Assembly: GCA_965227905.1 (NCBI GenBank)
Contig: OZ245780.1
Coordinates: forward strand, 5,828,001 to 5,892,000
Length of the DNA stretch: 64,000 bases
Origin: CBDDHT01 sp965227905
GTDB taxonomy: Bacteria; Pseudomonadota; Alphaproteobacteria; Rhizobiales; Methyloligellaceae
Reading direction: 5' to 3'
Shown one piece after another: positions 1-9,684 of the stretch. The notes below the pieces were generated by a model. The model worked only from the letters and a program-made list of their open reading frames with translations, was not told where the DNA came from and searched no databases. The position numbers and the translations under genes are program-made. Within the stretch, counting starts at the first letter, position 1. The number at the start of each line of letters is the position of its first letter.

Positions 1-814
1 GTTGGCGGTCCTTCAGACAGATCACGTGGGTTTCGGTATAGATTTCGCAATCTTCGAACGCCATCGGAACGACGCGATCGTCATTACGAAGGCTCAGTTC
101 GGATACGATCCCTATGCCGTGCCCCTCCGCAACGGCTTCCCATACAGCTTCACGGCTTCCAACCTCCAGAGCGTTGACTGGGACCACCTGCCGGCTTGCC
201 AGCTCCTTGTCGAAAGTCTGCCGGGTGACGGACTCCTCTTCTCGGGTGACCATGTTCTGACCTGCCAGTTCGGCCAGGCAAATGACGGACTTTGTGGCTA
301 ACCTATGATCCGCAGGCAACAGGGCTATGACGCGCTGACGACGGAGTGAAATGACTGCCAGTTCAGATCCGCACTCAACTTCTGAGACAATGGCAACATC
401 GGTCTTGAGATTATGCAGATTGTCAATCACCTCGCGCGTATTGCCGAGATCGACCGAAACGGCGATCTGCGGATACTGTTCGCGAAAGAGTTTCAGGATC
501 CGCATCGTGCGATAAGGTCCCGAAGCACCGACCCGGAGATGTCCGTCGGTTAGCCTGCCAGCGGATTCAAGAAGTTCGCGGACGCTACCCTCCGCATCGA
601 AAAAACTCTGCGTTCTCGCCAGCAATCGCTCACCAAGTCTGCTGAGCTCTAGGCGGCGGCCTTTTCTATGGAACAGCTCCACACCGAAGCATGCCTCCAG
701 TTCCTTGATCTGAGTGGTGATCGTGGGTTGCGAGACATTGAGAACGCGCGAGGCTTTGACCGCACTGCCCTCACGCGCGACGGCATGAAAGGATCTCAAC
801 TGATTGTACAGCAT
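1..814 (-). CDS. LysR-family transcriptional regulator (3' end beyond window)
   Basis: The minus strand is open from an ATG at 814 to the left edge, about 271 codons, so only the C-terminus is missing. The N-terminus (MLYNQLRSFHAVAREGS) followed by KASRVLNVSQPTITTQIKEL is a typical LysR winged helix-turn-helix in residues 1-60. From about residue 90 it reads as a type 2 periplasmic-binding-like effector domain (HLRVGASGPYRTMRILKLF...). The gene is divergent from the ABC transporter operon starting at 1019. LysR proteins usually control the divergent neighbour, so it probably regulates that operon in response to its substrate; this is inference. Family assignment is firm, the ligand is unknown. 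Confidence 0.93.
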   Translation of the reverse strand, partial: MLYNQLRSFHAVAREGSAVKASRVLNVSQPTITTQIKELEACFGVELFHRKGRRLELSRLGERLLARTQSFFDAEGSVRELLESAGRLTDGHLRVGASGPYRTMRILKLFREQYPQIAVSVDLGNTREVIDNLHNLKTDVAIVSEVECGSELAVISLRRQRVIALLPADHRLATKSVICLAELAGQNMVTREEESVTRQTFDKELASRQVVPVNALEVGSREAVWEAVAEGHGIGIVSELSLRNDDRVVPMAFEDCEIYTETHVICLKDRQ

Positions 815-867
815 GCAATGCCTTCAAGAGGTGACGCGCCGTGGCAAAGCACGGCACCCGTCATAGG

Positions 868-891
868 CTCATCATATAAGCCACATATGAG
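868..891. promoter_or_regulatory. candidate LysR operator in divergent promoter
   Basis: Between the divergent LysR gene (start 814) and the binding protein (start 1019) lies an imperfect dyad, CTCATCATAT (868-877) against ATATGAG (885-891). The interval is AT-rich compared with its flanks. The position suits a LysR-type site, but this is only a visual match; no protected sequence is known. Confidence 0.35.
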
Positions 892-1018
892 ATTTCAAAT
901 TGTTTGCATACGGCCGATTGGCGACAGTGTTGCATCATCATTTTGCTGGAATCGCTACGGAAACGCCTATCATCAACTAGAACATGTGCCGCAATCGGCC
1001 CGATCAAGGGAGAGCAGT

Positions 1019-2590
1019 ATGACCAAGTCTTCGTGGGATCTATCTCGCCGAAACCTTCTTTTAGGGATGGGAGCGGGGGCTGCTACGGTCTCATTAGGAG
1101 AACTGCTTTGGCCAGGTACCGCGCGCGCCGCCGCTCCTAAGAAGGGCGGCAAACTGGTCTACACCGGCATTCCCAACTCCAAACACAAGACCCTCAAGAA
1201 GGCGAAGCACCCCTATTACGGCTTGGAAATCAGAACCACCGTAACCTACGACAGACTGACCTGGGTCGACGAGGATCTCAATGTCGTGCCGCAGCTGGCA
1301 ACGAAATGGGAAGCGGTTGAAAAGGATCAAACGGTTTGGGAAGTCGATATTCGCGAAGGCGTGAAATTCCATGACGGACGTGCCTTAACGGCCGACGATG
1401 TCGTCGCATCCTACAAGATGCATAAGGATAAGAAACTGGGGACATCGTTCTCTAAGAAACTACTAAAAGACATCGAGAAGGTCGGGCCAAATAAGGTCCG
1501 TTTTCATCTGCTCTCACCGAATAGCGAGTTGCCTTGGTGGATGGCCGAATATCGCCAGGTCATCATGCCAGCGGGCGAGTTGTCGGAGATGGGCTATTCG
1601 GGGATTGGTTCGGGTCCCTTCAAATTTGCCAAGATCGATCCGGGTCGCCGTGTGATCTATGAGGCGAACGAGGACTATTGGGGCGATGGTCCCTACCTTG
1701 AGAACCTGGAAGCGATCAGCCAAAAAGGCGCCGATCCGATCAATGCCTATCTCTCCGGTCAGATCGACGCAATCGTGCAGGCGGATCCGGCATCGGTTGG
1801 ACAGTTTAAAGCGCGCATCGATACGGTTGTCGATGTGGCCAAGTCGGGCGATCAGATCCTCATGGTCTTGCCGAAATACGAAGGCTCGCCTTTCATGGAC
1901 GTGCGTGTCCGCCAGGCGCTTTCACTGGCGTTGGACCGCGATCAGATCGTCAAGATTGCCTATAACGGGCTTGGCTGGGTTTCCAACGACAGTCATATGC
2001 ATGCAGCCAGTCCCGACTTCCTCGAAAAGGAGCCGGTACGCGACGTCGAGCAGGCGAAGAAGCTTCTCGCGGAAGCCGGCTATCCGAACGGCGTTACCCT
2101 TCCAACATTCTATTACGCGCCCTACTATCCTGAACTCGGTCGTGTCTTCCAGGTCGCTGCCGAGTCGGTCAAGGCAGCCGGGATCACGATGCCGATCGAA
2201 GAACGCCCGCTTGCCGGCTATCGGAAATGGCGGGTCGAAGACAAGAAGAAAACGCGCAAACATCGCTTTGCAATGGGACCTGTCGGTGCCCGCAACTCCG
2301 GGGCGAACATGTTCCGCATGGCACGCCCGACCTACAATGAAAGTGGGTATTGGCATCCTTCACCGGAGGGCGATCGCTACATCGCGATGTACAAGAAGGC
2401 TCTTGCAACCGGCGATGACGCTGAACGTCAGACGATCTATCATGACATGCAACGTCTCCTGCAGAAGGAAGTGCCGTCAGTCTTCCTGACAGGCCGTCGC
2501 GAGATCATTGTGCATCGAAATACCGTGCAGGGCCTCAAGGCGCATTCACAATATTGGGGCCTCCAGTTCGCCAAGGTATGGCGCAGCTGA
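1019..2590 (+). CDS. ABC transporter substrate-binding protein, family 5 (peptide/opine type), Tat signal
   Basis: A 523-residue periplasmic binding protein of the DppA/OppA class. The start at 1019 is preferred over in-frame upstream codons because AGGGAG lies just before it and it begins directly with a twin-arginine signal (LSRRNLLLGMG, residues 8-18, then a hydrophobic stretch and an ARAA cleavage region). Mature motifs include the family 5 signature around DGRALTADDVVASYK and the VRQALSLALDRDQIV segment. It is the first gene of an operon with two permeases, a double ATPase and a phosphoesterase. Export by Tat implies folding before secretion. Likely substrates are oligopeptides, opines or other oligomeric or phosphorylated compounds; the sequence does not decide which. 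Confidence 0.93.
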   Translation: MTKSSWDLSRRNLLLGMGAGAATVSLGELLWPGTARAAAPKKGGKLVYTGIPNSKHKTLKKAKHPYYGLEIRTTVTYDRLTWVDEDLNVVPQLATKWEAVEKDQTVWEVDIREGVKFHDGRALTADDVVASYKMHKDKKLGTSFSKKLLKDIEKVGPNKVRFHLLSPNSELPWWMAEYRQVIMPAGELSEMGYSGIGSGPFKFAKIDPGRRVIYEANEDYWGDGPYLENLEAISQKGADPINAYLSGQIDAIVQADPASVGQFKARIDTVVDVAKSGDQILMVLPKYEGSPFMDVRVRQALSLALDRDQIVKIAYNGLGWVSNDSHMHAASPDFLEKEPVRDVEQAKKLLAEAGYPNGVTLPTFYYAPYYPELGRVFQVAAESVKAAGITMPIEERPLAGYRKWRVEDKKKTRKHRFAMGPVGARNSGANMFRMARPTYNESGYWHPSPEGDRYIAMYKKALATGDDAERQTIYHDMQRLLQKEVPSVFLTGRREIIVHRNTVQGLKAHSQYWGLQFAKVWRS

Positions 2591-2693
2591 TTTCACCGCG
2601 TGCGACCGGACGATCCAAACTTGAGACCATGTCGATGAATTCGACCGGTACCGCCTGCTGCTCACACGCATATCGACCGGAGGGCTGTTACTC

Positions 2694-3656
2694 ATGCTCT
2701 GGGCCCTGACGCGTCGACTGACCTTGTCGGTGCTCATCCTGTTCCTCGTCGCGATTTTCGTTTTTGCGGCAACAGAGGTGCTTCCGGGTGACGCACTCGA
2801 TGTCTTTCTGACGGCCGACGATCTGGCCACGATGGAGGAAGAAGACATTGAGGAAATGCGCAAGGAGTTCGGCCTCGACAAACCGGCATGGGAGCGATTC
2901 TGGAACTGGTTCTCGGGCGTCCTGGTCGGCGATTTCGGCAAGACCTTCATTCACGGCGTGCCGATTTCCGAAATCATCTGGCACCCTCTGATCAACTCCG
3001 TGCTCCTTGGAGCGGTCATTACTGCGATCACATTGCCAGTCGCGTTTCTTATCGGTGTCCTGACCGGTTATCGCCGTGGCCGCCGGGAGGACGTCATTGT
3101 CTCCACGGCGGCGATTGTCGGCTATTCGATCCCAGATTTCGTAATCGGAACGGTGTTGATTATCGTTTTTGCCGTCTGGATTCCGCTCTTCCCAGCCGTC
3201 ATCATCGCGTTCAGCGATGCTCCTTTGGGGGAACTCATCGTTGTTTCGCTACTTCCGGCTCTGACAGTGATTATCGGGCATGTCGCCCACCAGAGTCGGT
3301 TGCTCCGCGCCGGGTTCATCGAAACCATGAGTAGCGATTACATCGAAAGGGCGCGACTTTCCGGAATTCCGGAACGCCGGGTCGTCTTCCGCCATGCCCT
3401 GCCAGCATCCGTGATTCCGATGCTCAACTCCGCAGCCATGTACATCGCCGGCGTCCTGGCCGGGCTAATCGTGGTTGAGAAGGTGTTTGGCTATCCGGGT
3501 CTCGGCCGCGAGTTGATCGATGCGGTTTCCAGGCGCGAGGTGCACGTGGTGCAGGCCATCACGTTCCTTTCGGCAAGCGTCGTCATCATCATGAACCTGC
3601 TTGCCGATCTGGCAGTCATTGTCCTCGACCCTCGCGTGCGGAGCATGAAGTCATGA
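2694..3656 (+). CDS. ABC transporter permease, DppB-type
   Basis: A 320-residue inner-membrane permease of the DppB/OppB class. The N-terminal LTLSVLILFLVAIFVFAATE helix is followed by a long periplasmic segment (FGLDKPAWERFWNWFSGVL..FGKTF) and then a five-helix permease core. The EAA loop around residues 215-240 (SSDYIERARLSGIPERRVV) contacts the ATPase. GGAGGG precedes the ATG. The stop overlaps the next permease start (ATGA, 3653-3656), indicating translational coupling. It forms the membrane channel together with that partner. Confidence 0.95.
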   Translation: MLWALTRRLTLSVLILFLVAIFVFAATEVLPGDALDVFLTADDLATMEEEDIEEMRKEFGLDKPAWERFWNWFSGVLVGDFGKTFIHGVPISEIIWHPLINSVLLGAVITAITLPVAFLIGVLTGYRRGRREDVIVSTAAIVGYSIPDFVIGTVLIIVFAVWIPLFPAVIIAFSDAPLGELIVVSLLPALTVIIGHVAHQSRLLRAGFIETMSSDYIERARLSGIPERRVVFRHALPASVIPMLNSAAMYIAGVLAGLIVVEKVFGYPGLGRELIDAVSRREVHVVQAITFLSASVVIIMNLLADLAVIVLDPRVRSMKS

Positions 3657-4498
3657 GCCGCAATCCTGTCTTCGATGTTTTGACTCACAGTCCGGGCACG
3701 ATGATCGGCGTTCTGCTTGTCACGGCGCATGTCATTGCCGCCGTTAGTGCACCGCTGCTGGTCCCATACGGGCCAACTGAGATTGTCGGATCGATGCTCA
3801 TGCCGCCCGGATCATCCGAGCATTGGCTCGGGACTGACAATATCGGTCGCGACTATCTGACGAGGCTCCTGATGGGTGGGCGCACATCGCTCTTCGTGGC
3901 GCTGATTGCGATCACCTCTGCAGTTGCATTGGCCAGTCTGATTGCAATCTCGGCCGCCTATATCGGCGGCCTCTATGATGATGTCGTCATGCGCATCGTG
4001 GACACAAAACTCTCGATCCCCGGCATCCTGTTCATCGCTCTGATCGTAACCGGATTCGGGCGATCGATTCCGGCGTTGATCATTGCCATTGCTCTCAGCT
4101 ACTTGCCGGGCGCTATCCGGATCATTCGATCGCAAGCACTGGTTTTGATCCCCCTCGGCTATGTGCAGATCGCCCGACTGCGCGGAGACGGATTGCCTTC
4201 GATCATCGGCAAAGAGATTGCACCGAACTGCCTGGAGATTATCGCCGTCGAGTTTGCGCTGCGCATGTCATCTTCGATTCTGACGGTCAGTGCGTTGTCT
4301 TTTCTTGGACTTGGGATTTCACCGCCCACGCCCGATTGGGGTCTCATGATCGCTGAAGGCGTGAAGAGCATTCACACCGCGCCTTGGCTCATCCTTCTAC
4401 CAGCAGCCTTCATCAGTTCCCTGGTTGTCGGACTTAATCTGGCGAGCGATGGCCTCGCAAATGCGCTGGGCCTCGATGCTGCTCGAGGGCTCCAGTGA
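3653..4498 (+). CDS. ABC transporter permease, DppC-type
   Basis: A 281-residue partner permease. It shows the DppC features: HWLGTDNIGRDYLTRLLMGGRTSL near residues 60-85, then the transmembrane core, and an EAA loop (PLGYVQIARLRGDGLPSII) around residues 165-185. The C-terminal segment SFLGLGISPPTPDWGLMI is diagnostic of the family. It starts inside the stop of the preceding permease and ends one base before the ATPase start, so the three proteins are probably made in fixed ratio. Confidence 0.95.
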   Translation: MSRNPVFDVLTHSPGTMIGVLLVTAHVIAAVSAPLLVPYGPTEIVGSMLMPPGSSEHWLGTDNIGRDYLTRLLMGGRTSLFVALIAITSAVALASLIAISAAYIGGLYDDVVMRIVDTKLSIPGILFIALIVTGFGRSIPALIIAIALSYLPGAIRIIRSQALVLIPLGYVQIARLRGDGLPSIIGKEIAPNCLEIIAVEFALRMSSSILTVSALSFLGLGISPPTPDWGLMIAEGVKSIHTAPWLILLPAAFISSLVVGLNLASDGLANALGLDAARGLQ

Positions 4499-4499
4499 G

Positions 4500-6152
4500 A
4501 TGACGGTCCTGCAGTCCGAAAACCTCGTTATCGGTTACGGGAGCCGCAATGGTGAACCCAAACGCGCGGTCGATCATGTGAGCTTTTCCGTCGAGAAAGG
4601 AGAAACGCTCGGCATTGTCGGAGAAAGCGGCTGCGGCAAATCAACCCTGGCGCGCGGTCTGGTGGGTTATCTGCGCCCGGGCGGACAGTTCATGGGCGGC
4701 GACGTTAAACTGAATGGCAAGTCCCTGCTCAACTCAACACCAGCCAAACTGCAGCAACTCCGCGGGCGGCGGATGGCGTTCGTCCCACAGAACCCGCTGA
4801 GTTCGCTGACATATCACATGACGGTTGGCAGCCAATTGGACGAAATCCTGGCGATCCATCGGGGCATGCGCGGGCGAGAGGCGCGAGACGAAACCATCAA
4901 ACTTTTCAACGCAACACGGCTACCCGAACCGGAAGCAATTTACCGGCGCTACCCACATCAGTTGTCGGGAGGGCAGCGCCAGCGGGTCGTAATCGCTGCC
5001 GCTCTGGCCTGTCGGCCGTCGGTCATGATTCTGGATGAGCCGACGACCGCGCTCGATACAACGACCGAAATGCAGGTCCTGGCACTCGTGAAAGATCTTC
5101 GTGAGGAACTCGACTCAGCAATCGTCTACATCACGCATGACCTGACGTTGACGAATTACATGTGTGACCGCGTCCTTGTCATGCTCGATGGGAAAGTGAT
5201 CGAGAGCGGCTCAGCCGCGCGCGTTTTCGACCGCCCGAAACAGACTTATACCAAGGAGCTCGTGGCAGCCATTCCGAGAGTCGACCAGCCGCCCAAGCGA
5301 AAGAAAAACATCGCGGATGCACAGCCAGCACCATTGCTGGAAGTTGAGAATCTGAGCTTCGCCTATCGACCGGCCTGGTCGCCGGCAATGTTGTTCCGCA
5401 AGCAGAAACCCTCACTTGCGGTTGATCGGGTTGGATTTGCTGTAACCCGCGGTGAGACGCTGGGTGTGGTTGGCGAGTCCGGCAGCGGCAAGTCGACCAT
5501 CGCAAACATCGTCGTGGGTATGGTCGCCCCAACTTCCGGCTCCGTGAAACTGAATGGAGCGGTGTTGCCTGGACTTGGAGACCGGCGATCGTTTGCGGAG
5601 CGCCGTCGGATACAGATTGTCTTTCAGGACCCTCTCTCATCGTTGAACCCGAGGCATCGCATCGAGACCATTCTAACGCAACCAATGCGTACTTTTTTTG
5701 GCCTTGATCCAAAGGAAGCGCGCGACCGCGCGGTGCAGCTTCTTGAGCAACTGGAGCTGCCGACGGCGTTTCTCCAAAGCTTCCCGCGTCAACTGTCCGG
5801 TGGCCAGCAGCAGCGTATCGCCATCGCGCGTGCGTTTGCCGCTAAGCCTGATCTGATCCTATGCGATGAAATCACATCTGCGTTGGACGTTTCCGTTCAG
5901 GCCCATGTTCTGGATCTGCTGGTTGGGCTGCAGGAAAAGACCGGTACGGCCTGCCTATTCATTAGTCACGACCTCGGTCTTGTGCGTGAAGTCGCGCATC
6001 ACAGTATCGTCCTTGAGAACGGCCTGGTCGTGGAGAGTGGCCGGACCGAGGACATCTTCACGAATCCCCGCCATGCCTATACCCGGCGCCTCATCGCGGC
6101 AGCCGCACGGCGCGACGACACAAGCGAAATACCCGGAAGGGAGCCGAAATGA
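4500..6152 (+). CDS. ABC transporter ATP-binding protein, fused double ATPase (DppD-DppF type)
   Basis: A 550-residue cytoplasmic protein with two complete ATPase domains. The first has Walker A GESGCGKST (residues 41-49), signature LSGGQRQR and Walker B VMILDEPTT. The second has Walker A GESGSGKST, signature LSGGQQQR and a Walker B in which the usual DEP is DEI (LILCDEITSALD), a normal variant. The start at 4500 is chosen because it lies one base after the permease stop; the upstream in-frame ATG would overlap that gene by 74 bases. Fusion of the two ATPases means one polypeptide energises the transporter. The stop overlaps the next start (ATGA). Confidence 0.95.
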   Translation: MTVLQSENLVIGYGSRNGEPKRAVDHVSFSVEKGETLGIVGESGCGKSTLARGLVGYLRPGGQFMGGDVKLNGKSLLNSTPAKLQQLRGRRMAFVPQNPLSSLTYHMTVGSQLDEILAIHRGMRGREARDETIKLFNATRLPEPEAIYRRYPHQLSGGQRQRVVIAAALACRPSVMILDEPTTALDTTTEMQVLALVKDLREELDSAIVYITHDLTLTNYMCDRVLVMLDGKVIESGSAARVFDRPKQTYTKELVAAIPRVDQPPKRKKNIADAQPAPLLEVENLSFAYRPAWSPAMLFRKQKPSLAVDRVGFAVTRGETLGVVGESGSGKSTIANIVVGMVAPTSGSVKLNGAVLPGLGDRRSFAERRRIQIVFQDPLSSLNPRHRIETILTQPMRTFFGLDPKEARDRAVQLLEQLELPTAFLQSFPRQLSGGQQQRIAIARAFAAKPDLILCDEITSALDVSVQAHVLDLLVGLQEKTGTACLFISHDLGLVREVAHHSIVLENGLVVESGRTEDIFTNPRHAYTRRLIAAAARRDDTSEIPGREPK

Positions 6153-6931
6153 AGATCATTCAGATCACCGACACCCATCTGGTGCCACCCGGCCATGAAT
6201 TGCACGGCCTTGATCCCCAGGCGCGCTTGACGGCCTGTATTGCGGACATTCGCGCCCATCATTCCGATGCCACGCTATGCATTCACACAGGAGATCTCGC
6301 TCACAAGGGCGAGATCGAGTCCTATCGGCTCTTGCGCGACTGTTTGTCCGATTTCCCTATCCCCATCCATTTCATGGTCGGCAACCATGACGACCGCAGC
6401 AATCTGCGAGAAGTGTTTCCGGATGTCGCGACCGATCCATCCGGTTTCATCCAGACGGTCCTGGATGTTCCTGCCGGCCGTCTGATCCTGCTCGACACTC
6501 AAGAGCACAAGGAGAAGCACGGAAGTTTCTGCGATCGACGTGCGGCGTGGCTGGCTGAACAGTTAAAGGCCTGTCGGGACAAGCCGGTCTACATCTTCAT
6601 GCACCATCCGCCGTTCAAGATCGGCATTCCGTCGGTGGACCGCATCAGATTGCTTTCGGGTGCCGATCTGTTCGCCGAGACCATCGCCCCTTATTCGAAT
6701 ATCAAGCATCTGTTCATGGGACATATTCACCGGCCCGTGGCCGGGAGCTGGCGGAACATTCCGATCTCCATGTTCCGAGGCACGAACCATCAGGTCCCCT
6801 TCGACCTGAAGCATGAGCTACCGATGCCGCGAAGCCACGAACCGCCCGCCTATGGTGTCATATTCCTAAACACGGACAGTGTTCTTGTTCACTATCACGA
6901 CTTCCTCGACCAGACTGCGTTTGTGGCCTGA
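6149..6931 (+). CDS. metallophosphoesterase, CpdA/GpdQ-like phosphodiesterase
   Basis: A 260-residue calcineurin-like phosphoesterase. The five metal-ligand blocks are all present: DTH (residues 8-10), GD in IHTGDLAHKG, GNHD, H in MHHPPF, and GHIH. There is no signal peptide, so it acts in the cytoplasm. The ATG overlaps the ATPase stop, placing it as the last gene of the transporter operon. That suggests it hydrolyses a phosphodiester or phosphorylated compound brought in by the transporter, for example a glycerophosphodiester; cyclic-nucleotide phosphodiesterase activity is equally possible from sequence alone. Confidence 0.88.
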   Translation: MKIIQITDTHLVPPGHELHGLDPQARLTACIADIRAHHSDATLCIHTGDLAHKGEIESYRLLRDCLSDFPIPIHFMVGNHDDRSNLREVFPDVATDPSGFIQTVLDVPAGRLILLDTQEHKEKHGSFCDRRAAWLAEQLKACRDKPVYIFMHHPPFKIGIPSVDRIRLLSGADLFAETIAPYSNIKHLFMGHIHRPVAGSWRNIPISMFRGTNHQVPFDLKHELPMPRSHEPPAYGVIFLNTDSVLVHYHDFLDQTAFVA

Positions 6932-6942
6932 GCTCGGCTGAT

Positions 6943-8622
6943 TTAGCTCGATGATCGATGCGTGAATGCGTCACGGCGGAAACTCACCATCGCGTTCGGA
7001 TCGACCTGAACATGGATGACGGCCGGCTCTCCGGAACCAAGTGCATCGCTTAACGCGTCCGACAGCTCGCCCGGTGCCGAGACCGCATAGCCTCTGGCAC
7101 CGCTGGCTTCAGCGACTTTGTCGTAGGCAGGATTGATCAGGTCGGAGCCGATATAGCGGCCATTGTAGAAGTCGCGTTGATAAGCCTTCTCCGCACCCCA
7201 ACAGCCATTGTCGAGAACGACGGCAACTGATGAAAGACCGTGCGCCACGGCTGTAGTGATCTCCGACATGTTCATGGCAAATCCACCATCGCCCATGAGC
7301 GTGACAACAGGGCGGTTCGGCAAAGCTGCTTTAGCGCCAAGACCTGCTGCATAGGAGAATCCGACCAGTCCGAAGTCTAAGGGGGTCAACAGCGCCGGCG
7401 GTTCGTAGTAGCGGAGTTGATCGGTGGCTTGTAGGCAAAGCGTACCGGCATCGAGTGTAATGATGGCATCGCGCGGGATCGTGTCGCGCAGCTCTTTGAA
7501 GACCCGTTCGGCGGCCAGTGGCTGGCGTGTGCTGGCGCCTGCCTCTTCACGCTCGCTCCACAGCGCTTCGCGCTCGGTAATGGCTTCTTGGACACGGGAC
7601 CGCCAAGGCACTGTTGCGCCATCCAGATCCTGGAGTCCTTCGTCGATAGCTGCGGCCACCATACCGGCATCGCCGGCAATACCCGTGGCGACCGGAAAAT
7701 GTCTGCCGACCGCTTCGGCGTGCACGTCCACCTGGACGATCTTCGCATTGGGCGAGAGATCATTGTAGCCATAGAAGGTGGTATTGAACCCAAGACGCGT
7801 GCCGAGTGCGATAATCAGGTCGGCATCTCGCGTGAACTGGCTGGCAACCATGTTGCCGCGCGGCCCGACCTGACCGAAGTACATGGGATGGTCGTTCGGA
7901 AGGACATCGGGATGTCCGGCGGACGCCGTGACCGGGATCGACAAACGTTCGGCCAACGCTCCGAGGGCATTGTCGCCCCTGCCCCAGAGAACACCGCCAC
8001 CGGCAATGATCACCGGCGCCTTGGCGTCGCGGAGCATCTTGCAAATCGCCGCCACCTGCGCAGCATCAACAGCACCGGCTATCGGCGCTGACGACACATC
8101 GGGCGCTTCCGGCATATCGATTTCCGCCGAGAAGAAATCTCTCGGAATCTGGACCACGACCGGTCCGCGGCGGCCCGAATTCGCGACACGAAAGGCTTCG
8201 CTCAGAAATTCCGGAATCCGGTCGGCGCGCGGGACACTCATAGTCCGCTTGGTGATGGGTGCGAAGAGGGCTTGCTGATCGATTTCCTGGAATGCATCGC
8301 GGCCGAAATGATCTGACGATACAAGACCTGTGATGGCGACCACCGGCGAATAGGCCAGCTTTGCCTGTGCCAGACCTGTGACCATATTGGCGGCACCGGG
8401 ACCGGCCTGTCCGGCGAGGAACACACCCGGACGCCCTGTCACGCGTCCGACAGCATCCGCCATATGAACACCGGATCGCTCGTCGCGAACACCGATATAA
8501 TTTAGCGACTCATGCTCGTAGAGCGCGTCATAGACCTCCATGGTCGACGACCCGAGAAGTCCGAAAATGTGGGAGACCTTCTCCCGCTCCAGAAATTCGA
8601 CGATTGCTTCTCCGGCATTCAT
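6943..8622 (-). CDS. thiamine diphosphate-dependent enzyme (acetolactate synthase / sulfoacetaldehyde acetyltransferase superfamily)
   Basis: A 559-residue ThDP enzyme with the usual pyrimidine-binding, central and pyrophosphate-binding domains. The catalytic glutamate is E48 (VRDERSG), and the cofactor motif runs from GDG at 444-446 to N472. GPAN-type residues and FQEIDQQALF around residue 115 resemble acetolactate synthase and Xsc relatives. No FAD-dependence can be read from it. A GAGGAA ribosome site precedes the ATG at 8622. It is the last gene of a leftward unit with a citryl-CoA-lyase-like protein and a CoA-transferase, 255 bases downstream of the former. Plausible roles are decarboxylation of a 2-oxo acid or lysis of a 2-hydroxyacyl-CoA; the exact reaction is unknown. 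Confidence 0.85.
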   Translation of the reverse strand: MNAGEAIVEFLEREKVSHIFGLLGSSTMEVYDALYEHESLNYIGVRDERSGVHMADAVGRVTGRPGVFLAGQAGPGAANMVTGLAQAKLAYSPVVAITGLVSSDHFGRDAFQEIDQQALFAPITKRTMSVPRADRIPEFLSEAFRVANSGRRGPVVVQIPRDFFSAEIDMPEAPDVSSAPIAGAVDAAQVAAICKMLRDAKAPVIIAGGGVLWGRGDNALGALAERLSIPVTASAGHPDVLPNDHPMYFGQVGPRGNMVASQFTRDADLIIALGTRLGFNTTFYGYNDLSPNAKIVQVDVHAEAVGRHFPVATGIAGDAGMVAAAIDEGLQDLDGATVPWRSRVQEAITEREALWSEREEAGASTRQPLAAERVFKELRDTIPRDAIITLDAGTLCLQATDQLRYYEPPALLTPLDFGLVGFSYAAGLGAKAALPNRPVVTLMGDGGFAMNMSEITTAVAHGLSSVAVVLDNGCWGAEKAYQRDFYNGRYIGSDLINPAYDKVAEASGARGYAVSAPGELSDALSDALGSGEPAVIHVQVDPNAMVSFRRDAFTHRSSS

Positions 8623-8877
8623 TGGGACGGTTCCTCAGACAACGTCATGCTACATTCGCTCTCCGCTCTTCATTCCTCCAGTGAAGACCGGAATCTAGAA
8701 CCGACAAGTTCAATTGGAGGTAGGCTGGAACTGGATTCAAGCTTTCGCTGGAATGTCGGAGAGGCTGAAACTCATGCTGTCTCTATAGCACCAAATGCCC
8801 AGGCGTCAGGCAAGACCGAGATTGGCAAAACCTGTCTGCGCACTCATGATTGTCTAGTTCGGTCGTACAATCAATTT

Positions 8878-9684
8878 CTAGACCGCATCCGGCCCGGTGT
8901 AGGTCCACAGATATGCGGGTGGGGTCGGTCCTTTGTTTCGGCCACCCTGCTGCATCTGTTCCCAAGCATGGGCGATCACGCCAACTGAGCGCGACAGGCA
9001 GAAAAGGCCCCGCGCGAGCGGAGCATCAAAGCCAAGCTCGGCATAAATCACCGCTGTTGCGCCGTCGATGTTCATAGGGACTGGTTTGCCCTTGCGTGCG
9101 TTCAAGGTGTCTTGCATGGCGCGGCCGATCGCAGCGAATCGGCCCGAGACAGTGCCTGCTTCCGCCGCCTCATCCACCAGGGCGAGCAAACGCGGGGCAC
9201 GCGGGTCGACAGGTTTGTGAAAACGATGACCGAAGCCCGGAACAAACTTGCCCCGTTCACTTTGCCACCGATCGATACCCGCCGATGTGGCGCGATCCAG
9301 TGGTTCGCCGGAATGGACTGCGTCATCGATCCAACCGTAGAGTTCCACGGCCTGCTCACCTGCACCGCCATGGACGTCGTCGAGAAAATTGACGGCCGAA
9401 GCCATTGCGCCGTTGAGGCCCAGCCCGCAGGTCACTGCCATGCGGGCGCAGGCAATCGAGGGAGCCTGCGGGCCATGATCGACGGCAGCAACGAGCGCAC
9501 ATTCCAGCAGTCTGGCCTCGCCTTCACTCGGCAGGGTACCCCGCGTCATAAGCCAGATCATTTGCGGAAAGCTCACAGTGCCGATCAGATCCTCGATAGC
9601 ATGACCGCGAAAACGGATCATTCCAGGCTTCATGTCTACAATATCGGTTCGCCACCAGTCGGCGACGTCATTGCCCTCACTCAT
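8878..9684 (-). CDS. citrate synthase-fold protein, citryl-CoA lyase-like
   Basis: A 268-residue protein with the three citrate synthase catalytic residues: H105 (DDVHGGAG), H153 (PGFGHRFH) and D207 (NIDGATAV). It is much shorter than citrate synthase (about 430) and matches the stand-alone citryl-CoA lyase domain found at the C-terminus of ATP-citrate lyase. The expected chemistry is C-C cleavage of a 3-hydroxy-3-carboxyacyl-CoA to acetyl-CoA and a 2-oxo acid, or the reverse. The start codon overlaps the stop of the CoA-transferase gene by four bases, so they are translationally coupled; the transferase probably supplies its CoA thioester. The natural substrate is not evident. Confidence 0.85.
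   Translation of the reverse strand: MSEGNDVADWWRTDIVDMKPGMIRFRGHAIEDLIGTVSFPQMIWLMTRGTLPSEGEARLLECALVAAVDHGPQAPSIACARMAVTCGLGLNGAMASAVNFLDDVHGGAGEQAVELYGWIDDAVHSGEPLDRATSAGIDRWQSERGKFVPGFGHRFHKPVDPRAPRLLALVDEAAEAGTVSGRFAAIGRAMQDTLNARKGKPVPMNIDGATAVIYAELGFDAPLARGLFCLSRSVGVIAHAWEQMQQGGRNKGPTPPAYLWTYTGPDAV

Noticed and set aside
2..301. Open plus-strand frame at the left edge
   Set aside because: It is the complement of the LysR coding frame, which has a clear HTH and reads through the region.
668..1018. 117-residue N-terminal extension of the first binding protein
   Set aside because: It overlaps the LysR gene and its promoter; the ATG at 1019 has a ribosome site and begins a Tat signal.
8512..8988. 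Plus-strand frame of 158 codons across the gap between the ThDP and lyase genes
   Set aside because: It overlaps both genes in antisense, has no ribosome site and low-complexity composition unlike a protein.
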